Of a stretch of 14,079 bases of DNA, positions 7,246-13,735 are shown piece by piece. Within the stretch, counting starts at the first letter, position 1. Every line of letters begins with the position of its first letter. Source of the stretch: Tannerella sp. (lineage in GTDB: Bacteria > Bacteroidota > Bacteroidia > Bacteroidales > Tannerellaceae); contig JAITPL010000057.1 of NCBI GenBank assembly GCA_031289445.1, positions 1-14,079 of the forward strand. The letters are read 5' to 3'. A model generated the notes under the pieces. It saw only the letters and a program-made list of their open reading frames with translations. It was not told the DNA's origin and did no database searches. Both the position numbers and the translations under genes were made by a program.

Positions 7246-7285
7246 AAGACCTCCCTACCTCTGCAAACAGCGGTGGGGAGGTCTT
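7246..7285 (+). terminator. Strong hairpin, probable terminator of the rplT transcript
   Basis: AAGACCTCCC (7246-7255) pairs perfectly with GGGAGGTCTT (7276-7285), and ACC (7257-7259) with GGT (7272-7274) inside it. The downstream strand (CTTAGTTG) is only weakly U-rich, so termination strength is uncertain. Confidence 0.6.
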
Positions 7286-7357
7286 CTTAGTTGACAACTT
7301 TGAATGAAACCCATGCCGATAAATCAACGCAAAACAAGAAATCTCATTTATTTGTTG

Positions 7358-7365
7358 TAGCTTTG
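7358..7365 (+). promoter_or_regulatory. Promoter-like -7 box for the restriction-modification genes
   Basis: TAGCTTTG matches TAnnTTTG and lies 19 bp before the methyltransferase ATG, implying a leader of only about 13 nt. No TTTG is found at the expected upstream distance. Confidence 0.45.
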
Positions 7366-7384
7366 CATCTTATAAGTAAAGAAA

Positions 7385-8263
7385 ATGGAGCTGAAAACAG
7401 AAATATATTTAGGTGACAGCCGGGATGAACTGGCTAGGATTCCGACTGATTCGGTTGACCTGATCTTCACGTCCCCGCCTTACGCCGACCAGCGCAAATC
7501 AACTTATGGCGGCGTTAGCGTCGATGATTATGTCGAATGGTTTTTGCCGATAACAAAGGAGTTGTTGCGCGTTCTGAAGCCTTCGGGTACGTTTATCCTG
7601 AATATAAAGGAGAAAGTTGTGAACGGAGAGAGAAGCACATACGTTATGGAACTCATCCTTGAAATGAAAAAGCAGGGGTGGCTGTGGACGGAAGAATTTA
7701 TCTGGCACAAAAAAAACTGCTTTCCGGGCAAGTGGTCCAATCGCTTTCGGGATGCGTGGGAAAGACTGCTGCAATTCAACAAAACCAAGACTTTCAACAT
7801 GTATCAGGATGCTGTCAGAGTCCCTGTTGGCGACTGGGCCAAGAACAGGTTGAAAAATCTTAGCGACACCGATAAGATACGCGACAACGCCAAGAACGGA
7901 AGCGGGTTTGGCAAAAACGTATCTAACTGGATTGGCCGTGAAACAGTCTATCCTACTAACGTCTTACATCTATCAACCGAATGTAACAACAAAAACCACA
8001 GCGCCGCTTTCCCCGAAGGGCTGCCGGAGTGGTTTATAAAATTATTTTCCGTTGAGGGCGATACCATACTTGACCCTTTTATGGGTTCCGGTACCACCAA
8101 CATCGTAGCACAGCGTCTGAATAGACATTCGATTGGAATAGAAATCCTACCTGAGTATTACGAGATGGTCAGAAGGATAGTAGAGCCTGTACAGCTAACA
8201 TTATTTGACTTAAAAAACGAAAACTATGACAGCTTTGATGAAAGACGTTACGCAGTACGTTGA
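7385..8263 (+). CDS. Type II DNA methyltransferase, beta class (N4-cytosine or N6-adenine)
   Basis: A 292-residue S-adenosylmethionine-dependent DNA methyltransferase of a restriction-modification system. The catalytic motif IV TSPPY is at residues 29-33 near the N-terminus. The AdoMet-binding motif I, DPFMGSGTT, is at 230-238 near the C-terminus, followed by IGIEILPEYYEM (motif II-like). Catalytic motif first and AdoMet motif last is the beta-class order. The SPPY form is commonest among N4-cytosine enzymes but also occurs in N6-adenine enzymes, so the modified base is not settled. The middle (about 100-200) is the likely target-recognition region; I cannot predict the site. The last 38 bp overlap the endonuclease gene in another frame, which suggests translational coupling. 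Modification protects host DNA from the adjacent endonuclease. Confidence 0.95.
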   Translation: MELKTEIYLGDSRDELARIPTDSVDLIFTSPPYADQRKSTYGGVSVDDYVEWFLPITKELLRVLKPSGTFILNIKEKVVNGERSTYVMELILEMKKQGWLWTEEFIWHKKNCFPGKWSNRFRDAWERLLQFNKTKTFNMYQDAVRVPVGDWAKNRLKNLSDTDKIRDNAKNGSGFGKNVSNWIGRETVYPTNVLHLSTECNNKNHSAAFPEGLPEWFIKLFSVEGDTILDPFMGSGTTNIVAQRLNRHSIGIEILPEYYEMVRRIVEPVQLTLFDLKNENYDSFDERRYAVR

Positions 8264-8963
8264 GGATAATATCGGCGTATTCCACGAAAAGCGGATCAAT
8301 AGCCTGAATACATTGAAATTATCACAGGTCTTGAAACGAAAAAATCCGTATCTGTTTAAGGCAAAGAATGTGATGACTTCAGAGCAAATTGTGCGGGGAA
8401 TAGTTGACGCTCATATTACGTCAAACGAGGAAACGCTTTTTGGCGAGTGGTTAGAGGGTCTCGCCATCTTTATAAACAACAAGGTGTTTAATGAGTGGAA
8501 ATCGGGTATCCCTAATATCGACCTCGAGTTTGATAAAGGCGGAACGCGATATGTCGTTAGCATCAAATCAGGCCCAAACTGGGGTAACAGCAGCCAAATA
8601 AAGAAGATGCTCGCCGATTTCAAAACGGCAAAGAAGGCGTTGCGAACAACGAACTCTCAACTGCACGTCATTGCAGTCAACGGTTGTTGCTATGGCAAGG
8701 ATAACAACCCTGACAAAGGGGATTATTTCAAGTACTGCGGTCAGAATTTCTGGTCGTTCATATCCGAAAACGACAACCTCTACCTTGACGTCATCGAGCC
8801 GTTAGGACATAAAGCGCACGAACGAAACGAGGAGTATCAACAATCATACAACAAGATAATAAACCGCTTTACCAAAGATTTTGCGAATGAATTTTGCAAA
8901 GACAATGGGGATATAGACTGGAAAAAACTCGTTACATTCAATTCAGCCGCGCATCCTGTATAA
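8226..8963 (+). CDS. Type II restriction endonuclease, probably PD-(D/E)XK fold, PmeII-like
   Basis: A 245-residue protein whose gene overlaps the 3' end of the methyltransferase, the usual place for the partner endonuclease. NTLKLSQVLKRKNPYLF near the start, FGEWLEGLAIFIN, then GIPNIDLEF (D99) and YVVSIKSGPNWGNSSQIKK (S112-I113-K114) followed by LHVIAVNGCCYG recall restriction enzymes annotated as PmeII family. The D...xXK layout fits a PD-(D/E)XK core, but the position normally held by Glu or Asp is Ser, so the metal site may use another acidic residue such as E74 or E77. The start may be ATG 8226 or ATG 8238, both inside the methyltransferase gene. The recognition sequence is unknown. Base composition appears more AT-rich than in neighbouring genes, fitting acquisition by transfer. 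The stop is 2 bp from the stop of the convergent HAD gene. Confidence 0.82.
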   Translation: MTALMKDVTQYVEDNIGVFHEKRINSLNTLKLSQVLKRKNPYLFKAKNVMTSEQIVRGIVDAHITSNEETLFGEWLEGLAIFINNKVFNEWKSGIPNIDLEFDKGGTRYVVSIKSGPNWGNSSQIKKMLADFKTAKKALRTTNSQLHVIAVNGCCYGKDNNPDKGDYFKYCGQNFWSFISENDNLYLDVIEPLGHKAHERNEEYQQSYNKIINRFTKDFANEFCKDNGDIDWKKLVTFNSAAHPV

Positions 8964-8965
8964 AA

Positions 8966-10204
8966 TCATCTTTTTTTCATGACGCTGTTGACGATGCGGA
9001 TAGAGGAGACAAGTTTGTCGGTCGAGGTGAATACATCTACGTTCCAGACGTGCGATGAACGCCCTTTGTGGAGGATGGTGCCTACAGCGCGGACGGTATC
9101 GCCCTCGTGAGCCGACGAGAGATGATTGCCGCTGACTTGCATGCCCACCATTATCTCATCCGGCTTGCATAGTATCAGCGAGCCAAGACCGGCTACCGTC
9201 TCGGCTAATGCCAGCGTCGCCCCTCCGTGCAGTATGCCGAAAGGCTGACGTGTGCGGCCATCGACAGGCATTGTAGCCTCCACGCGGTCATACGAAGCAT
9301 AAGTGTATTGTATGCCTAAATGTCCCATCAGAGCGTGCTTTGCCGATTCGTTGAGGCTCTCCAGTGAAATAGCTGCCGGACGTAACTCCGAGATGACTGC
9401 CATCTCAATTGCTACCGCGACGCCATCTTCCTGGTTTGTAAGCGTTACACGGTCGGCGCAGGCCTTGACCGATTCCTGTGCATTGCCCATGGCGACGCCC
9501 AGACCGACCAACTGCAACATGCTGACATCGCAGACGCCATCACCGATTGCAATAACCTTATCAGGCTCTATGCCAAGCTTCTCAAGCAGAATGCTCAACG
9601 AATTGGCCTTGTCGATAAAGGGCGGTACTACTTCGAGGAAATAATCCTCCGAGCGGAAGACGTCAAACTCGCCTGCCAGACGGCGCTTCCAGTGATTTTC
9701 AAGCTCGGCTATAGCATCCGTATTATCGCTGGTCAGCATACATTTATATGGCGCATCTTTAGCGTTTATCGTGGAGGCCACATTTGCAACCTCGTTCATT
9801 CGCATACCGTTCAGTTCGGCCTCGCGTGCAATATGAGGGTTGGAAATATCGTTCGTATAGATAGCGTCGTTCTTATAGGTGAAGAAACCGAAGCCGTACT
9901 GCGCTGCCTTACGTTCGAGGTAAGGAATCATGTCAACATTGACGCGCTTCTCATATACCACCTCGCCTGTCGCCATATTTATTATCTGTCCGCCGTTGTA
10001 CGAGAGCATGTAGCCGCCATACTTGTCAAGTTCGATATCCTTAGCCAGAGGCAGGAGGCCGAAAGTGGGGCGACCCGAAGCCAACACTAGGCGCACGCCC
10101 ATCTGCTGCACCTTAATAAGTGTAGCTCTCATGCGGACGGTTATTATGTTGTCGTTGTTAAGAAGAGTGCCGTCAACATCCAGCACAATCAGTTTGTAAT
10201 CCAT
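8966..10204 (-). CDS. HAD-IIB phosphatase fused to MenI/YdiI-like hotdog thioesterase
   Basis: A 412-residue two-domain protein. Residues 1-270 are a Cof-type HAD hydrolase: motif I DVDGT (nucleophile D9, acid D11), motif II ASGRP (S43), K199 and motif IV GDGVCD (D222, D226), with Cys where Asn is common in the GDGxND form. Residues about 285-412 are a hotdog acyl-CoA thioesterase very like E. coli YdiI/MenI. PVDGRTRQPFGILHGG and LALAETVAG carry Q320, H326 and E335 at the same spacing as the YdiI catalytic Q48, H54 and E63. YdiI hydrolyses 1,4-dihydroxy-2-naphthoyl-CoA in menaquinone synthesis, so this half may be the organism's MenI. The phosphatase substrate is unknown. I recall similar fusions in Bacteroides. 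The gene lies 24 bp downstream of the lsrF-like gene on the same strand and is probably co-transcribed. The start ATG at 10204 gives the standard HAD N-terminus. Confidence 0.92.
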   Translation of the reverse strand: MDYKLIVLDVDGTLLNNDNIITVRMRATLIKVQQMGVRLVLASGRPTFGLLPLAKDIELDKYGGYMLSYNGGQIINMATGEVVYEKRVNVDMIPYLERKAAQYGFGFFTYKNDAIYTNDISNPHIAREAELNGMRMNEVANVASTINAKDAPYKCMLTSDNTDAIAELENHWKRRLAGEFDVFRSEDYFLEVVPPFIDKANSLSILLEKLGIEPDKVIAIGDGVCDVSMLQLVGLGVAMGNAQESVKACADRVTLTNQEDGVAVAIEMAVISELRPAAISLESLNESAKHALMGHLGIQYTYASYDRVEATMPVDGRTRQPFGILHGGATLALAETVAGLGSLILCKPDEIMVGMQVSGNHLSSAHEGDTVRAVGTILHKGRSSHVWNVDVFTSTDKLVSSIRIVNSVMKKR

Positions 10205-10228
10205 ATTTTTAAGTTTTTAATTATTTGA

Positions 10229-11107
10229 TTATGAGCCTGACAGTTCGCGAAACATACGGAAAGCGTCGTCGGGAAAGAGCGAATCGTGGACGATAGCCGA
10301 TATTGAGCGTATCATTGCTACAGGCGACGACGACTGAAACACGTTCCTGCCTACGTCGATACCGGCGGCTCCCTCGCCTATAGCGCGGCAATACGTCTCG
10401 AGCGCTTTCTGCTCCGTCATTTTCTTGCCGCCGGCTACTATCACCGGCACAGGGCAGTTGTGTATTACCCGTTCAAAGTTTTTCTCGGTATAATATGTCT
10501 TGATAACAGAAGCTCCGTTCTCGGCGCAGACGCGGGCAAACATTGCATAGTAGGCGGCGTCGCGCTCCTGATGGTTAATGGGGACGACAGCCATGACCGG
10601 TATGTCGTACTTGTTGCCTGCATCGACGGCGGCTGACAGGTTGGCTATCATGCGGGCTTCATGCCTGTCGCCGAGCGCCACCGTTACAGCTATTGCAGAG
10701 GCGTTGAGGCGCAAGGCTTCGACAATGTCTATCAGGCTGTCGTTGTTAAGCCCGGACAACTCGGTCGAGCCTGCCGAAAAACGCAGACAGACAGGCTTGC
10801 GGCTGCTCACCGGAACTATCGAGCGCACTACTCCGCGCGTACATATTATTGAATCCGCGAAATGTATCAGCGGCACGATGGAAGCGCTTAGACTGTCGAT
10901 GCCGGTAGTGGTTGCCATTATCGAACCGTGGTCGAAGGCGAGCATCACTGTACGTCCGGTCTTGGGATTGAAGATGCGGCTCAGTCGATTCTTCATTCCC
11001 CAGCCTGTATTGTCCATACCTTTGAGAAAGCAGGAACGGCTGTCGGTGCAGTCTATCGGCGTCATACTGTCGCCCGCGTCAAGCATCAATTCTTCTTTTT
11101 CAGTCAT
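10229..11107 (-). CDS. LsrF-like class I aldolase/thiolase
   Basis: A 292-residue TIM-barrel protein of the DeoC/LacD aldolase superfamily that aligns closely with E. coli LsrF: WGMKNRLSRIFNPKTGRTV, MLAFDHG, CTRGVVRS, VIKTYYTEKNFERVI, CPVPVIVAGGKK and GRNVFQS. K203 falls at the same residue number as the Schiff-base lysine K203 of LsrF, and length and N-terminus agree, supporting the start at 11107. LsrF is a thiolase that breaks down phosphorylated AI-2 (3-hydroxy-2,4-pentanedione 5-phosphate) with CoA to dihydroxyacetone phosphate and acetyl-CoA. No lsrK, lsrG, lsrR or AI-2 transporter is in the window, so the physiological substrate is not certain and I leave the symbol blank. It is followed after 24 bp by the phosphatase-thioesterase fusion. 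A terminator for the upstream ompA gene stands only about 12-18 nt before its start codon, and I see no promoter box between. Confidence 0.9.
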   Translation of the reverse strand: MTEKEELMLDAGDSMTPIDCTDSRSCFLKGMDNTGWGMKNRLSRIFNPKTGRTVMLAFDHGSIMATTTGIDSLSASIVPLIHFADSIICTRGVVRSIVPVSSRKPVCLRFSAGSTELSGLNNDSLIDIVEALRLNASAIAVTVALGDRHEARMIANLSAAVDAGNKYDIPVMAVVPINHQERDAAYYAMFARVCAENGASVIKTYYTEKNFERVIHNCPVPVIVAGGKKMTEQKALETYCRAIGEGAAGIDVGRNVFQSSSPVAMIRSISAIVHDSLFPDDAFRMFRELSGS

Positions 11108-11118
11108 AGCGGTTTCTT

Positions 11119-11156
11119 TAAAAAAGAGGTCGGCAGGCTTAACCCCACCGACCTCT
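11119..11156 (-). terminator. Intrinsic terminator after the OmpA-family gene
   Basis: On the minus strand AGAGGTCGG (11156-11148) pairs perfectly with CCGACCTCT (11133-11125) around a 14-nt loop, followed by a run of six T (11125-11120). This is a textbook rho-independent terminator for the gene at 11186-12352. It ends about 12 nt before the start codon of the lsrF-like gene (11107). Confidence 0.88.
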
Positions 11157-11185
11157 GATGATTAAATACTACTACTAATGATACA

Positions 11186-12352
11186 CTACTTATTAGTGTC
11201 CATGATAACAACGCGGTTCCAGTTGTTGATTTCGTATGGTTGCTGGGTGTCGCCCTTCCACTCAATCGAAATCTTCTCTGTCGGGATACCGTACTTCTCG
11301 CTCAAACGCTTGGCAACTGCCTTGGCGCGTCTTTCTGAGAGACCATGGTTGTAGTCGGCCGTACCGGTCTTTTTGTCTGCATATCCAACGACCTTAACAG
11401 GCAAATTGTGTTTCTTTGCATATTCGGATGTGTTGAAGATGAAACCTTCCTGGTTCTTGTCGATAACCGAGCTGTTCAGGCGGAAGAATACAACGTTCTT
11501 CAGGCTCTCGATAGATTCAACAACGGGAACTGCCTTCGGGCAGTCGGGACAGGATTTCGGACGTTTGCTCAACTCATCATTCTGAGCGCGCAATGCGTTG
11601 ATCTGCGAATTGAGATCGTTCAGCAGGTCATAGTCCATAGGCTCGATAACCTCGAAGTCGGTGCGACCCAGCTTGAAGTTAAAACCTACCAGGCCCTGAA
11701 ATACGCGGTCTTCTTCCTGACCCATGTCGATACGGTTAAAAGCCTCGTTGTAGAGAGCGTACTGACCTTCGAGGAAGAGATCTACGCGCTGGCTCAGACG
11801 GATAGGTATCTGGATACCCAAGTTGACGGAAGGCGATTCCGAACGTTTGAACTCCTGCGAGTACTTACCGGCGCGAATAGCGTAGCCGATACCTACAAAC
11901 GGGATGACGCGAACTACTTTCTTCTCGTTGTAAGGAGCCCAGTAGTTGGTAACGTCCCACATAAGATCGGCGTGCAGATTTCCATATAAGAAATCCTGCT
12001 CGACCAAAGTAGTGGAAAGACTTCCTCCCTGAATGGCATAGTAGAAATTTTTCAACTGACCGCCATTGAGCTGCAGACGATAAGCGAAATATGGATTGTA
12101 CCATTTTCCTACCGATAAAGCGCCTGCCCAATTCAGACGGTCGCCTAAACCTGCCTCGCTGTTCTGGTCGCCGAATAACGCACTCAAGCCTCCGCCAATC
12201 GAGACAAACACGTTGTCGGTAGCGGCGTTCTTCTTGAAGTTCGTCTTAGAACCATTCTCCGTACTAAAACCTACTTGCGGCTGATATTGCTGTGCTGTAA
12301 CAGTCATCATTGCGCCACATAAAAAAGCAAACAGTAAAACCTTAATTTTCAT
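11186..12352 (-). CDS. OmpA-family outer membrane protein
   Basis: A 388-residue precursor with a signal peptide (MKIKVLLFAFLCGAMMTVTA, cleavage near residue 20), an outer-membrane beta-barrel (about 45-230, alternating aromatic strands such as GNLHADLMWDV and VIPFVGIGYAIRAG), a short helical linker (DLLNDLNSQINALRAQNDEL), a CPDCP motif (C268, C271, a probable disulfide) and a C-terminal OmpA peptidoglycan-binding domain (about 280-388). The last includes GYADKKTGTADYNHGLSERRA, with D333 and the Arg pair 341-342 as likely diaminopimelate contacts. The layout is like the Pgm6/Pgm7 major OmpA proteins of Porphyromonas gingivalis, which tether the outer membrane to the cell wall. The final NNWNRVVI is the usual domain end. 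It has its own promoter-like box upstream and a strong terminator downstream, so it is probably a monocistronic, well-expressed gene. Confidence 0.95.
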   Translation of the reverse strand: MKIKVLLFAFLCGAMMTVTAQQYQPQVGFSTENGSKTNFKKNAATDNVFVSIGGGLSALFGDQNSEAGLGDRLNWAGALSVGKWYNPYFAYRLQLNGGQLKNFYYAIQGGSLSTTLVEQDFLYGNLHADLMWDVTNYWAPYNEKKVVRVIPFVGIGYAIRAGKYSQEFKRSESPSVNLGIQIPIRLSQRVDLFLEGQYALYNEAFNRIDMGQEEDRVFQGLVGFNFKLGRTDFEVIEPMDYDLLNDLNSQINALRAQNDELSKRPKSCPDCPKAVPVVESIESLKNVVFFRLNSSVIDKNQEGFIFNTSEYAKKHNLPVKVVGYADKKTGTADYNHGLSERRAKAVAKRLSEKYGIPTEKISIEWKGDTQQPYEINNWNRVVIMDTNK

Positions 12353-12428
12353 AATTATACAATTTTAATTTGACAAAAATAATCATTTCTCAATACAGTT
12401 TTCCGAAGAAAACCGAATAAATTTAATG

Positions 12429-12436
12429 CAAAGGTA
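12429..12436 (-). promoter_or_regulatory. Promoter-like -7 box for the OmpA-family gene
   Basis: On the minus strand TACCTTTG (12436-12429), followed by CATT, matches TAnnTTTG. It is 77 bp upstream of the start codon and would give a leader of about 70 nt. No clear TTTG box is seen upstream; the region there is an A/T homopolymer stretch. Confidence 0.5.
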
Positions 12437-12621
12437 AAATCTTTTTATCATTAAAAAAAATTTTGGGGCGTTTTTTTTTTGCTCTCTTTGCAATTTTTTT
12501 TCTGCTCGAAGCTAAATATCTGACAATCAATATTTTTAAAATCATCCCCTCCAATATTTTTTTTCAACACATATATTCGCCCTCAAAACCCTCTAAAATA
12601 GCCGAAAGATGACCTAAACGC

Positions 12622-12726
12622 GGGCGACCGCAAGGGTCGTCCCTACTTTGTGACATGGCCGATTGCGAAGGTCGCTCTTACCTTTCTAACACAGTCGATT
12701 GCGAGGGTCATCCCTCATCTTTTCTA
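12622..12726. repeat. Three 35-bp direct repeats, first one a REP-like hairpin
   Basis: Units begin at 12622, 12657 and 12692. The shared core is CGAYYGCRARGGTCRYYCYY followed by Y-rich sequence. In unit 1 GGGCGACC (12622-12629) pairs with GGTCG-T-CCC (ending 12643, one bulged T) around a GCAA-type loop and is followed by TAC, like the palindrome at 818-840. Units 2 and 3 keep the loop and right arm but their left arms no longer pair well. There are no distinct spacers, so this is not a CRISPR array. Confidence 0.7.
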
Positions 12727-12790
12727 CCTTCTACTTTCTACCTTCCAATTTCTACCTTCCAATTTCTACCTTCTAATTTCTACCTTCTAA
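12721..12790. repeat. 14-bp tandem repeat, five units
   Basis: TTTCTACCTTCTAC, then TTTCTACCTTCCAA twice, then TTTCTACCTTCTAA twice, exactly in phase from 12721. The array covers the last six codons of rfbA, and the rfbA stop is the complement of CTA at offset 10 of unit 4. Another full unit is at 13722-13735 at the end of the kinase gene. Confidence 0.95.
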
Positions 12791-13648
12791 CTTTATCAAG
12801 TATTGTCCGTATGGGTTTTTGAGCATCGGCTCGGCGAGGGCGTGCAGTTTGGCCGTATCTATCCAGCCATTGCGATAGGCTATCTCTTCGAGGCAGGCTA
12901 TCTTCAAGCCTTGACGGCTCTCTATTACCTCTACGAAGGTTGATGCTTCCGACAGGGATGCGTGCGTGCCGGTATCCAACCAAGCAAAACCGCGCCCTAA
13001 CAGTTTGACCTTTAGTGCATTATCCTCAAGAAAACACTGATTGACGGTAGTTATTTCAAGTTCGCCGCGGGCTGAAGGTTTGATGGTACGCGCTACCTCA
13101 ACGACGCGGTTAGGATAGAAATACAGCCCTACGACGGCATAGTTCGACTTGGGTTGTTGCGGCTTCTCTTCTATGCTCGTTACGTTGCCGGCCTCGTCGA
13201 AAGCAGCTACTCCGTAGCGTTCGGGGTCGTTGACGTAGTAGCCGAAGACGGTAGCATTGCCGTGTTCAATGTTCTCGACTGCATCGCAAAGCATCTGCGA
13301 AAAGCTCTGACCGTAGAAGATATTGTCGCCCAGTACAAGGCATACGCTATCTGTGCCGATGAAGTCGGCGCCGATGATAAAAGCCTGTGCCAATCCGTCT
13401 GGCGAAGGCTGTTCGGCATACTCGAAGCGGACGCCGAAATCGCTTCCGTCGCCAAGCAGACGACGAAAACCCGGCAAGTCCAGAGGCGTTGAGATGATAA
13501 GAATCTCGCGTATCCCGGCCAGCATCAAGACCGAAATGGGATAATATATCATCGGCTTGTCATAAACGGGAAGCATCTGCTTCGAGACCCCTTTTGTGAT
13601 GGGGTACAAACGTGTGCCGGACCCGCCGGCTAAAACTATTCCTTTCAT
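12773..13648 (-). CDS. rfbA: Glucose-1-phosphate thymidylyltransferase
   Basis: A 291-residue nucleotidyltransferase that makes dTDP-glucose from dTTP and glucose 1-phosphate, the first step towards dTDP-L-rhamnose and other dTDP-sugars for surface polysaccharides. Visible family signatures: the dTTP-binding loop [13 protein letters not shown] (residues 8-20), [35 protein letters not shown] (metal-binding D108), [41 protein letters not shown] and [13 protein letters not shown]. Length is normal (about 290). The last five residues (LEGRN) and the stop come from the 14-bp repeat array that begins inside the gene. The gene follows a GHMP-type kinase by 83 bp on the same strand, suggesting an operon for nucleotide-sugar synthesis that continues beyond the window. 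rfbB, rfbC and rfbD are not in view. I see no promoter box in the 83-bp gap. Confidence 0.97.
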   Translation of the reverse strand: MKGIVLAGGSGTRLYPITKGVSKQMLPVYDKPMIYYPISVLMLAGIREILIISTPLDLPGFRRLLGDGSDFGVRFEYAEQPSPDGLAQAFIIGADFIGTDSVCLVLGDNIFYGQSFSQMLCDAVENIEHGNATVFGYYVNDPERYGVAAFDEAGNVTSIEEKPQQPKSNYAVVGLYFYPNRVVEVARTIKPSARGELEITTVNQCFLEDNALKVKLLGRGFAWLDTGTHASLSEASTFVEVIESRQGLKIACLEEIAYRNGWIDTAKLHALAEPMLKNPYGQYLIKLEGRN

Positions 13649-13667
13649 ATAATTTCTATAATAAATT

Positions 13668-13703
13668 GAGGACTTTGAGGAGTTTGAAGACTTTGAGGAC
13701 TTG
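13668..13703. repeat. 9-bp tandem repeat, four units
   Basis: GAGGACTTT, GAGGAGTTT, GAAGACTTT and GAGGACTTG run in phase from 13668 to 13703 in the 83-bp gap between the kinase gene and rfbA. With the 14-bp unit at 13722-13735 they make up most of that gap. Confidence 0.8.
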
Positions 13704-13721
13704 GGGCACGAAGCAATCTAC

Positions 13722-13735
13722 TTTCTACCTTCTAA
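13722..13735. repeat. Single copy of the 14-bp repeat at the kinase stop codon
   Basis: TTTCTACCTTCTAA is identical to units 4 and 5 of the array at 12721-12790. The minus-strand kinase stop (complement of CTA at 13732-13734) is at offset 10 of the unit, exactly as in rfbA. Confidence 0.85.

Larger units (their letters stand above)
12353..12772. other. AT-rich leader and repeat-rich spacer between rfbA and the OmpA gene
   Basis: No gene is visible. Nearest the OmpA gene is an AT-rich segment with its promoter-like box and homopolymer runs (A8 at 12453-12460, T10 at 12471-12480). Then come three 35-bp repeats (12622-12726) and five 14-bp repeats (12721-12790), the last reaching into rfbA. Confidence 0.7.

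Noticed and set aside
12622..12726. Short CRISPR array with 35-bp period
   Set aside because: The similarity extends over most of the unit and decays outward; there is no repeat/spacer alternation.
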